Source of the DNA: Desulfobacterales bacterium
GTDB lineage: Bacteria; Desulfobacterota; Desulfobacteria; Desulfobacterales; C00003060
Length of the DNA: 5,433 nucleotides
NCBI GenBank assembly: GCA_030613145.1
Contig: JAUWMM010000164.1
Location: 1 to 5,433 of the forward strand
Direction of reading: 5' to 3'
Shown here: positions 1 to 5,180 of the stretch, one piece after another
Layout: every line of letters starts with the position of its first letter
How positions within the stretch are numbered: position 1 is the stretch's first letter
Position numbers and translations under genes: made by a program
The notes under the pieces: generated by a model
Databases searched by the model: none
What the model was told of the DNA's origin: nothing
The model's input: only the letters and a program-made list of their open reading frames with translations

Positions 1-276
1 GACCCGCTGGTGGTTTATAAGAAGGAAGGGTTTGAGATGTTCATGGACATGATTGAACGCATCAAGGAGGAAACAGTTAGGTTTCTGTTTCGTGTCCAGA
101 TCGCTCGACCCGAGGAGATAGCCGCAAGGGAAAAGGCTGAAAAGGACAAGCTTGTCTTTTCACACGGTAAAGAGGTTGCCAGGCAGCCGGTACGACGCTC
201 CGAGAAGAAAGTCGGCCGCAATCAACCCTGCCCATGCGGCAGTGGAAAGAAGTATAAGAAGTGCTGTGGAAAATAG
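1..276 (+). CDS. secA: Protein translocase subunit SecA, C-terminal fragment
   Basis: This is the last 91 residues of SecA, the ATPase that drives preproteins through the SecYEG channel; the gene begins outside the window and reads in frame from base 1. The opening residues [14 protein letters not shown], followed by [17 protein letters not shown], match the conserved end of the SecA helical scaffold. A charged, poorly conserved linker follows (about residues 35-70). The protein ends in a SEC-C zinc motif, [13 protein letters not shown], with cysteines at visible residues 77, 79, 88 and 89 (CxC-x8-CC). This tail is known to bind zinc and to contact SecB or ribosomes. The stop is TAG at 274-276. 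argJ starts 31 bases downstream on the same strand with no terminator between, so the two are probably co-transcribed. Identification is secure; only the 5' part is missing. Confidence 0.97.
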   Translation, partial: DPLVVYKKEGFEMFMDMIERIKEETVRFLFRVQIARPEEIAAREKAEKDKLVFSHGKEVARQPVRRSEKKVGRNQPCPCGSGKKYKKCCGK

Positions 277-307
277 TATGTGCGACACTAGGGAAATTGG
301 GTCAAAG

Positions 308-1489
308 ATGAAACTTCAAGTTCCAGGTTTTGTTGCAGGTGCCGTTGCTGCCGGGCTAAAAAAAGGCGGGAGCATGGATCTGGGCAGGATCTTTTCTGAA
401 GTGCCTGCCAGTGCGGCTGGTGTTTTCACGACCAATCAGATTCAAGCAGCCCCGGTGCTCCTTGGCAAAAAGCGGATCAAATCAGGGCGTTGTCAGGCCA
501 TTGTAGCAAACAGCGGCAACGCCAATGCGTGCACGGGCAAACGAGGCATCGAAGATGCCGAGGGTGTTGCACGTGCCGCAGCCACAACCCTCGGGATACA
601 TGAGGATCTGGTGATGGTAGCTTCCACAGGTGTCATTGGCCGGCATCTGAACACTTCTGCCATTGAAGCTGCTATGCCGAGGCTTGCCGACCAGCTCAGC
701 CCAACTGGGCTTTATGACCTCGCCCAGGCTATTATGACTACCGATACCTTTCCCAAAGCCCTTTCAAGGCAGGACAGTATCGGTGACAAAACCTTTACCG
801 TGGCTGCTGTGGCCAAAGGGGCCGGGATGATTCAACCGGATATGGCCACCATGCTCTGTTTTGTTTGCACAGACCTCGGTGCGGGGCCGGATCTCCTGGG
901 ACAGGCCCTAAGTAATGCGGTTGCCACATCGTTTAATTCTATTACAGTGGACGGGGACACAAGCACCAATGACACTGTCCTTCTCCTTGCCAACGGCCTG
1001 TCCGGCCTGAACCTGGAAGAGACTGTGTGCGCCTCAGCGTTTCAGAAAGTCTTGGATGAGGTTCTCTTCACACTTGCCTTACAAATCGTTCGGGACGGCG
1101 AGGGGGCTACCAAGCTTGTCAGCATCCGGGTGACGGGAGCATCAAGTAAGGCTGATGCCACGACAGTGGCTTACACGGTTGCCAACTCCTCCCTGGTGAA
1201 GACCGCCCTCTTTGGGGAGGACGCCAACTGGGGCCGAATCATTGCCGCTGTGGGCCGTGCCGGTATCCCGATTAATCAGGACATAATCGACATCTATTTT
1301 GACGATGTGTGCATGGTCAAAGATGGGCAAGGCCTTGGCCAGCAGGTCGAGGCAGCCGTTACAACGATATTGAAAAGCAATCGTTTTTTGATTACTATAG
1401 ATCTGAAGCTAGGCAGCCACGCTGCAACTGTCCATACCTGCGATCTTTCCACTGATTACGTGAGGATCAATGCCGATTACCGGTCTTAG
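308..1489 (+). CDS. argJ: Bifunctional ornithine acetyltransferase / N-acetylglutamate synthase ArgJ
   Basis: ArgJ moves the acetyl group of N-acetylornithine onto glutamate in the cyclic arginine pathway; many family members also make N-acetylglutamate from acetyl-CoA. The 393-residue length is normal. The precursor cuts itself into alpha and beta chains inside the KGAGMIQPDMATML block (residues 170-183), where Thr181 becomes the N-terminal nucleophile of the beta chain. The oxyanion-hole pair is Thr107-Gly108 in STGVIG. Other family blocks are SGNANACTG (69-77), SITVDGDTSTNDT (211-223), DGEGATK (263-269), LFGEDANWGRI (301-311) and the C-terminal YVRINADYRS. I chose ATG 308 because family similarity begins there. 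An in-frame ATG at 278, one base after the secA stop, would add ten residues (MCDTREIGSK) and permit translational coupling; neither start has a strong Shine-Dalgarno. Whether the enzyme is mono- or bifunctional cannot be read from sequence alone. The stop codon abuts a foldback element. Confidence 0.96.
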   Translation: MKLQVPGFVAGAVAAGLKKGGSMDLGRIFSEVPASAAGVFTTNQIQAAPVLLGKKRIKSGRCQAIVANSGNANACTGKRGIEDAEGVARAAATTLGIHEDLVMVASTGVIGRHLNTSAIEAAMPRLADQLSPTGLYDLAQAIMTTDTFPKALSRQDSIGDKTFTVAAVAKGAGMIQPDMATMLCFVCTDLGAGPDLLGQALSNAVATSFNSITVDGDTSTNDTVLLLANGLSGLNLEETVCASAFQKVLDEVLFTLALQIVRDGEGATKLVSIRVTGASSKADATTVAYTVANSSLVKTALFGEDANWGRIIAAVGRAGIPINQDIIDIYFDDVCMVKDGQGLGQQVEAAVTTILKSNRFLITIDLKLGSHAATVHTCDLSTDYVRINADYRS

Positions 1490-1669
1490 GGCTCGCGCAG
1501 AAATAACTTGGCAGAATTGGCGCTCAGATTTGGGTTAGATTTGGACGATTCGATTGAGCAAATCCGCTGGAATAGCAGGCTATTTCGAGGACTTTGCGAA
1601 TGAGTATCGGCCAAAGATAGCCTGAAGCTGGGATGCCAAAATGGTAAGTTGTTTTTGCGCGAGCCCTTA
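1486..1669. mobile_element. MITE-like foldback element with TTA target duplication
   Basis: Bases 1486-1509 and 1646-1669 are inverted copies with 21 of 24 positions identical (core GGGCTCGCGCA / TGCGCGAGCCC). The complementarity continues inward at roughly two-thirds identity to a CAGG loop at 1576-1579, so base i pairs with base 3155-i over nearly the whole element. Both ends are bordered by the direct repeat TTA (1486-1488 and 1667-1669), leaving a core of 178 bp at 1489-1666. There is no coding capacity, so any movement would depend on a transposase supplied elsewhere. Deleting the core plus one TTA leaves CGG TCT TAG, which restores the argJ stop codon exactly. Small size, terminal inverted repeats, target duplication and the absence of a gene together fit a miniature inverted-repeat element. 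The parent family is not recognised; a 3-bp TNA or 2-bp TA target would suit IS5-like or IS630-like elements. A fixed structural RNA is the alternative. Confidence 0.75.
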
Positions 1670-1726
1670 GCTTATCCGGCCCTTGGAACGACGCACAATT
1701 GTTATTTCGTAACGCTTTACGTGTAA

Positions 1727-1775
1727 GAAAAAGGCCCGTTTTGCTCACAGGGGTGAGCAAAATCCGGCCTTTTTC
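1727..1775. terminator. Strong intrinsic terminator, bidirectional in form
   Basis: A stem of about 21 pairs joins 1727-1748 to 1753-1775 around an AGGG loop. The inner arm TTTTGCTCAC / GTGAGCAAAA and the outer arm GAAAAAGGCC / GGCCTTTTTC are both perfect, separated only by a small C/C mismatch and a bulged T. The A5 and T5 tracts at the base would serve as the U-tract on either strand. It lies 238 bases after argJ and before the next + strand promoter, so its likely job is to end the secA-argJ transcript, including read-through across the foldback element. No - strand gene lies directly to the right, so function in that direction is not needed. Confidence 0.85.
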
Positions 1776-1851
1776 AAAAAGCCAAACTCTTACGTTATAT
1801 CATATCTACTCCAGCGGGCTTTGTCCTCCATGCAGCCCTTAAAGCTTTAGC

Positions 1852-1881
1852 TTGACCACCTCAACCACCTTTTTGTATATA
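1852..1881 (+). promoter_or_regulatory. Candidate sigma70-type promoter for the lipoprotein pair
   Basis: TTGACC at 1852-1857 matches five of six bases of the -35 consensus. TATATA at 1876-1881 serves as the -10 box, with an 18-base spacer. It sits downstream of the terminator at 1727-1775 and upstream of the lipoprotein gene, where a promoter is expected. Transcription would start near 1888, giving a leader of about 200 bases. The surrounding A/T-rich tract (TATATATAAAAAAAT) makes the exact -10 ambiguous. Confidence 0.45.
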
Positions 1882-1887
1882 TAAAAA

Positions 1888-2090
1888 AATCGTTAGAAGC
1901 TGTTTCCAACCCTTTTCCTTGGTCTGTTTGGCCATTTTTGAAAGTTCTAAGCTCGCTTCGCTAAAATGGAGGTTTATGCGCGCAAATCGCCGCGTAATGC
2001 GTTTCGCATGCAATAATGCAGAGTAGCTTTTCGGCAGTCGAAATCAAATTCGATGCAAACAGGAATATGAGCAGAAGGAGGAAGTCAAAC
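1888..2090 (+). other. Gene-free leader with small hairpins and a possible upstream peptide
   Basis: No established gene lies here. The stretch 1975-2022 is packed with short self-complementary words; the clearest is ATGCG-TTT-CGCAT at 1997-2009, and overlapping GCAT/ATGC pairs give alternative folds. A 16-codon frame (ATG 1966, TAA 2014-2016, peptide MEVYARKSPRNAFRMQ) ends in TAATG. The overlapping ATG at 2016 is in frame with the lipoprotein gene and would add 25 unlikely residues to it. A second short frame (ATG 1974 to TAG 2024, peptide MRANRRVMRFACNNAE) follows a GGAGG at 1968-1972 with only one base between. None of these is demonstrably translated, and no riboswitch class is recognised. 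Confidence 0.3.
2075..2081 (+). promoter_or_regulatory. Shine-Dalgarno AAGGAGG that fixes the lipoprotein start
   Basis: A full AAGGAGG ends nine bases before ATG 2091. The in-frame ATG codons further upstream (2016, 2067) lack any comparable site, and using them would bury the signal peptide behind an arginine-rich extension. This site therefore decides for the 176-residue form. Confidence 0.85.
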
Positions 2091-2621
2091 ATGAAAACGT
2101 ATCCGATTGCAATGTGTTTAGTCTTTTGTGTACTGTTGGTGACGGGATGTGCAACAGCACCTCGAGCACCGCTAACCGATGCGGGGGAGAAGATCGAGAT
2201 CATGGTCCTCTCCGACAGAGGCAATCCGTCTGAAATGACTGAGCGCCAGTATGAGTATCGTGTGGAAGTCGGACAATGGATGGAACGTGATCTGCTGAAC
2301 ATGTTGAAACGGTCCGGCTATGAGGCTGTTCTCATCGAGTCAAAAGACAAATTTGAGGCACGCAAGGGTCGATATCTTCTCACGGTCAAAATCGAAAGCT
2401 ACAACCCGGGTAGCACCGCAGCGCGCATGCTCGTGGGATTCGGTGCGGGTGCCGCTGCGCTCGACAACCACTATGAGCTCTACGGCACGACTCCTCAGCC
2501 CCTCATGTCATGGAATGATGGTGTGGGAACCTCCGAGCACTGGAAAAAGCTACCCAGGAAACTAAATGCCAATACCGTCAGAAAGATTACCGAGCAACTC
2601 ACCACATCCGAGTTACAGTGA
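2091..2621 (+). CDS. Outer-membrane lipoprotein, DUF4410-like
   Basis: The 176-residue product starts with a lipoprotein signal: Lys2, a hydrophobic stretch at residues 5-18, and the lipobox V-T-G-C with the acylated cysteine at residue 20. Ala at position +2 of the mature protein does not signal inner-membrane retention, so outer-membrane sorting is likely. The mature part resembles DUF4410 proteins: a YxLTVKI-type strand around residues 95-101, then the glycine-rich block GSTAARMLVGFGAGAAAL (107-124), a following strand, and a C-terminal amphipathic helix (about 160-172). DUF4410 has no established biochemical function; members are small periplasm-facing lipoproteins. The assignment rests on recall of the family pattern, mainly the glycine-rich block, and is moderate. 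A second lipoprotein gene follows after 58 bases with no terminator between, suggesting one transcript. Confidence 0.85.
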   Translation: MKTYPIAMCLVFCVLLVTGCATAPRAPLTDAGEKIEIMVLSDRGNPSEMTERQYEYRVEVGQWMERDLLNMLKRSGYEAVLIESKDKFEARKGRYLLTVKIESYNPGSTAARMLVGFGAGAAALDNHYELYGTTPQPLMSWNDGVGTSEHWKKLPRKLNANTVRKITEQLTTSELQ

Positions 2622-2679
2622 TGCCCGATTCTCGCAAACACCCCGCCCCGCGGCTGATCTCTTATACGAGGGAGGTATT

Positions 2680-2919
2680 ATGAAAAAAATTGTGACGTAT
2701 CTATCCATTGCGCTGTTTTTTTCTTGTACTATATTTTTTTCTTGTTCAAAAAAGGAAGACAAGGAACCAAAAAAAGGAAGAATTGATAAAATGACCGACC
2801 ATGCAGCAGAAGTAATCGTGGAAAAGATTAAAACCCCCATCGATAGAGCGCGGTCTGTTAAAGAAAAGGAAAAAGAGAGGATGAAAGGTATTGATGAAAG
2901 CTTAAAAGGAATTGAATAA
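2680..2919 (+). CDS. Small lysine-rich putative lipoprotein
   Basis: This 79-residue protein is not a recognised named family. ATG 2680 follows GAGGGAGG with four bases between the GGAGG core and the start codon. Residues 1-22 form a signal peptide: KK, a hydrophobic core, then FFSCTIFFSC, which offers two candidate lipid-attachment cysteines (16 and 22). Cys22 followed by SKKED is the more natural end of the signal. The phenylalanines before it make the lipobox atypical, so export is clear but lipidation is less certain. The mature part (23-79) is highly charged, rich in Lys and Glu and probably helical, with the segment IVEKIKTPIDRARSVKEKE; small Desulfobacterota lipoproteins with a similar KIKTPIDKAR stretch come to mind, but I cannot verify this. 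It lies 58 bases after the DUF4410-like gene and is likely expressed with it. Confidence 0.75.
   Translation: MKKIVTYLSIALFFSCTIFFSCSKKEDKEPKKGRIDKMTDHAAEVIVEKIKTPIDRARSVKEKEKERMKGIDESLKGIE
2716..2745 (+). repeat. In-frame 12-bp direct repeat in a signal peptide
   Basis: TTTTTTTCTTGT occurs at 2716-2727 and again at 2734-2745, 18 bases apart, inside the small lipoprotein gene. Each copy encodes FFSC. Recombination or slippage between copies would remove exactly six codons in frame, while slippage within either T7 tract would shift the frame. Confidence 0.8.
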
Positions 2920-3039
2920 ACTTTGAATGAATAGCAACAATTGTCAGCGTTAACAATTTACGTTCACTTGGGTTGGTTATATCTCATTTCGGCTTCCTTT
3001 TATGCAGTAAACCAAGAAAAGTGTTTCATTTCGCCCGGG

Positions 3040-4359
3040 CTACATTTCAATAAGCCAAGCCTTTCCCTGAAGTTTTGTTGCCGTTTTAAGTGCTGCCAGA
3101 AATCTGGATCGGAGCATATCACTCGTCAGCGCTTTCTTTACTGACGGAAGCTTAAGAAATCCTCCTACAAAACCTCTTATGTGTTTTTGAGTAAAACTCT
3201 GAGGATTGTTAAAGAGTAAGTATTGTAAATTGTCTCTTTCAATGCATGTCAGTATGAGTCTCTCAAATGTTGTCTCAGGAGGGATGACACGCTGTTTCCT
3301 TTTAACCAGCCCAAGCGCTTCCGTTTCACATTGTAAGGCGCATACTCCGCACCCGAGGCATATGGAGGTATCAATCTTAGACTGTTTCTTTTTCTTCTTT
3401 GTTTTTGGCCTGTCGATCGGAACCATTGCAATGGCATTTATGGGACAGGCTTTTGCGCACTTACCGCAACCCTCACACTTACTCTCATCAACCTTGGCAA
3501 TAAAGCTTGAGGTAACCACTGTGTTAGGGTAACCATGGCGACTTATACCTGCAAGGGCATTGCAACAACATTTACAGCAGTGACATATGAAAGTAACATT
3601 TCTCTGAATATTGTCCGCTTCAAAAACGAGTCCAAGCTCTTTTGAACGAGCAACATTTTCAAGCATCTCAGATTTGGAGACCTCTTTTGCCAGATTTCGG
3701 CGGATCAGATAGTCGGCTGCGAGACCAAAACTGGAACATGTATCCAGGGGTGTATCACACTCCTTTTGGTCAAGATGAAATTTTTCGTGTCGGCAGGAAC
3801 AGATTCCTATGGAGAAACTATTGGATTCCTCAACTATAAATGTGGCCTTTTCATAATCCAGGATTTCAAGATAATGTGAGTCAATTATGGCTTCTTCGTG
3901 GGGTAGGGTCCTGAGCGGGGAGACCTCCTGCCCATCTTCAAAGTTTGCTTTGTAAAACAAACCTTCTTTGTGCATATATTCATTAAAAAGATGAGCCCAT
4001 TTTCTGGTATTCAGGTGTTCCCCAGTCCTCATCATCGTAAACTCAAATATCCCAACAACAAATGGAGACGGGGAATAGTAGTAGTCATCATTTATCCAAA
4101 GATCTATGACCAGCCCTTTGAAACACAGCTTATCAAGAATCCTTCGCAACTTTGACTTCTCGTATTTCGAAAACCTTGCAATTCTATCTAGGGTAGACAA
4201 GCCAAACGGCATCTTGACAACAACGTCGGCTTCCTCGGTAGAGTAAAGCTCCTTTAATATCTCATAAAATGCCCTACTCCACGGTACGCTTGTTTGGAGC
4301 CTATCGATTTTTTGCCCAAGCTTCGTGTAAATGTCTTCTTTTCCAATTAAGTGCCCCAT
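3040..4359 (-). CDS. Cytoplasmic multi-[4Fe-4S] ferredoxin-type protein with winged-helix-like segment
   Basis: The 439-residue product has no signal or membrane helix. A helix-helix-wing segment at about 55-100 (STLDRIARFSKYEKSKLRRI, then GLVIDLWINDDYYYSPSPF) looks like a MarR-type winged helix. Four cysteine groups follow: CSCRH with Cys187/189 plus Cys201 and Cys208; CHCCKCCC with Cys259, 261, 262, 264, 265 and 266; a classical ferredoxin motif CEGCGKCAKACP (295, 298, 301, 305); and CLGCGVCALQCE (334, 337, 340, 344), which lacks the usual proline. A lysine-rich loop (about 319-328) separates the last two. This layout resembles uncharacterised 4Fe-4S dicluster proteins of sulfate reducers; electron transfer or redox sensing is inference. 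I start at ATG 4359 because family-like sequence (MGHLIGKEDIYTKLG) begins there and GAGG lies five bases upstream; an in-frame ATG at 4422 would add 21 residues. No gene partner is adjacent on this strand within 186 bases. Confidence 0.88.
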   Translation of the reverse strand: MGHLIGKEDIYTKLGQKIDRLQTSVPWSRAFYEILKELYSTEEADVVVKMPFGLSTLDRIARFSKYEKSKLRRILDKLCFKGLVIDLWINDDYYYSPSPFVVGIFEFTMMRTGEHLNTRKWAHLFNEYMHKEGLFYKANFEDGQEVSPLRTLPHEEAIIDSHYLEILDYEKATFIVEESNSFSIGICSCRHEKFHLDQKECDTPLDTCSSFGLAADYLIRRNLAKEVSKSEMLENVARSKELGLVFEADNIQRNVTFICHCCKCCCNALAGISRHGYPNTVVTSSFIAKVDESKCEGCGKCAKACPINAIAMVPIDRPKTKKKKKQSKIDTSICLGCGVCALQCETEALGLVKRKQRVIPPETTFERLILTCIERDNLQYLLFNNPQSFTQKHIRGFVGGFLKLPSVKKALTSDMLRSRFLAALKTATKLQGKAWLIEM

Positions 4360-4435
4360 AAAAACCTCTATATGGTTGATAAAGCAAGGTAGCCATATGA
4401 ATTGGGTACGTCGCACAAGCAAGCCCGCAGCCTTG

Positions 4436-4468
4436 TCAGCCTCCGGCTGATTGACGCCGATTCAGCCG
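4436..4468. repeat. Alternating short inverted repeats between two - strand genes
   Basis: TCAGCC (4436-4441), GGCTGA (4445-4450) and TCAGCC (4463-4468 with its flanking G partner at 4444) are mutually complementary, so the middle word can pair with either neighbour: a 6-bp stem with a TCC loop, or a 7-bp CGGCTGA/TCAGCCG stem with an 11-base loop. The site lies between the PEBP stop and the iron-sulfur gene, in a G/C-rich gap (4360-4545) with no other recognisable feature. No T tract follows on either strand, so it is not a canonical terminator. A weak terminator or processing hairpin after the PEBP gene is possible. Confidence 0.35.
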
Positions 4469-4545
4469 TCGCAGCCAGTGCTTTGGCGAAGTCGGCGATT
4501 GCGGAAAAGGGCCATTTCTGGATGGAAACTAGTTATGCAAATGTC

Positions 4546-5151
4546 TTAACGCTGATAAGTTCCGACGAGTTCTGCCTTTGACAGGATATGTTCTTCCATC
4601 GCCTTTTCAAGTTCTTTCTTTGTCGGCTTACCCAAATCGGGAAGCACGATATCTAAAGCATAGAGCTTGTGAAAGTACCTATGACGGCCAATTGGCGGGC
4701 AGGGTCCGCCATATCCGGTACGTTTCCAGTCGTTGAGCCCTTCTTTGGTTCCCCCGGGAAGATCCTGCGACCGTACTCCTTCCGGCAACCCAGAGGCATC
4801 CGGAGGGATATTATACAATACCCAGTGCACCCACGTCATCTTGGGTGCGGCAGGGTCAGGAGCATCCGGGTCATCCACAATCAGAGCAACACTCTTAGTT
4901 CCTTCCGGTAGCCCCGACCATTGCAAGGCGGGTGAAATATCCTCACCATCACAAGTGTAACGCTTGGGAATTTCTCCATTGGATGAGAATACCGGTGATG
5001 TAACTGTTAGGGACATGGTGACACCTCCTTTCATTGGTTTTACACTATGAACTTCCTTCTCTGATGCATATCCATAGGCACAGAGGCCCACAAGAAACGC
5101 TATAAACACCGCCAAGAACATAGTTGAGAGATTACGTAAGTGACCACTCAT
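4546..5151 (-). CDS. PEBP family protein, YbhB/YbcL (Raf-kinase-inhibitor-like) type, exported form
   Basis: Phosphatidylethanolamine-binding-protein fold; bacterial YbhB/YbcL proteins have a small anion- or ligand-binding pocket but no agreed substrate. Family blocks are TSPVFSSNGEIPKRYTCDGE (51-70), SPALQWSGLP (73-82), DDPDAPDP (93-100), TWVHWVLYNIP (106-116, pocket His109) and GYGGPCPPIGRHRY (146-159). From ATG 5151 the product is 201 residues: residues 1-29 form a signal peptide (Arg6, hydrophobic 11-25, G-Y-A before Ser30), predicting a periplasmic protein. The cysteine at 24 lacks a lipobox context. ATG 5016 (Met46) opens a 156-residue form, the usual length of cytosolic PEBPs, and has its own perfect Shine-Dalgarno, so two products may arise. 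The gene begins 29 bases after the DUF481-type stop, implying co-transcription. No promoter is visible in that gap. Confidence 0.93.
   Translation of the reverse strand: MSGHLRNLSTMFLAVFIAFLVGLCAYGYASEKEVHSVKPMKGGVTMSLTVTSPVFSSNGEIPKRYTCDGEDISPALQWSGLPEGTKSVALIVDDPDAPDPAAPKMTWVHWVLYNIPPDASGLPEGVRSQDLPGGTKEGLNDWKRTGYGGPCPPIGRHRYFHKLYALDIVLPDLGKPTKKELEKAMEEHILSKAELVGTYQR
5022..5031 (-). promoter_or_regulatory. Internal Shine-Dalgarno for the short PEBP form
   Basis: On the - strand this reads AAAGGAGGTG, with the GGAGG core seven bases before the in-frame ATG at 5014-5016 (protein MSLTVTSPVF...). It lies inside the coding sequence of the long form, where its codons encode part of the linker between signal peptide and domain (residues 40-43, M-K-G-G). 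Its strength suggests real internal initiation rather than chance. Confidence 0.7.
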
Positions 5152-5156
5152 TTGAG

Positions 5157-5166
5157 CACCTCCCTC
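5157..5166 (-). promoter_or_regulatory. Shine-Dalgarno for the long, signal-peptide PEBP form
   Basis: The - strand reads GAGGGAGGTG, with a GGAGG core seven bases before ATG 5149-5151. Core sequence and spacing are the same as at the internal start. This supports the long form being truly translated and not a mis-extended frame. Confidence 0.75.
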
Positions 5167-5180
5167 AAGAAATCCCCTGA

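Noticed and set aside
152..307. A 52-codon upstream extension of argJ overlapping secA.
   Set aside because: The extension lies over the SEC-C coding region in another frame and has no ArgJ-like sequence before residue MKLQVPGF.
1524..1760. A 78-codon - strand open frame across the foldback element and terminator.
   Set aside because: It runs over two long inverted repeats, has no Shine-Dalgarno or recognisable domain, and is best explained as a by-product of the repeats.
1961..2302. A 113-codon - strand frame opposite the lipoprotein leader.
   Set aside because: It overlaps the signal peptide and first half of a well-supported lipoprotein gene on the other strand and has no supporting family features.
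2939..2958. Short inverted repeat AATTGT/ACAATT after the small lipoprotein gene as a possible terminator.
   Set aside because: The stem is only six A/T-rich pairs with an eight-base loop and lacks a T tract, so it is too weak to call.
3249..3532. Open frames on both strands inside the iron-sulfur gene (one with long phenylalanine runs).
   Set aside because: They are complements of the lysine-rich loop and ferredoxin motifs of the real gene, whose cysteine pattern is unmistakable.
4418..4433. A sigma54-like - strand motif (AGGCTGC-N4-TTGCT) upstream of the iron-sulfur gene.
   Set aside because: The GG/GC spacing is right and the TTGCT half is good, but the -24 half matches only its GGC core. 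One such match in a G/C-rich gap is expected often, so I did not annotate it.
2944..4555. A 10-bp inverted match, TCAGCGTTAA at 2944-2953 and TTAACGCTGA at 4546-4555, flanking the iron-sulfur gene.
   Set aside because: It has no extension beyond ten bases, no target duplication, and one end lies on the PEBP stop codon. This looks like chance, not the ends of a mobile element.
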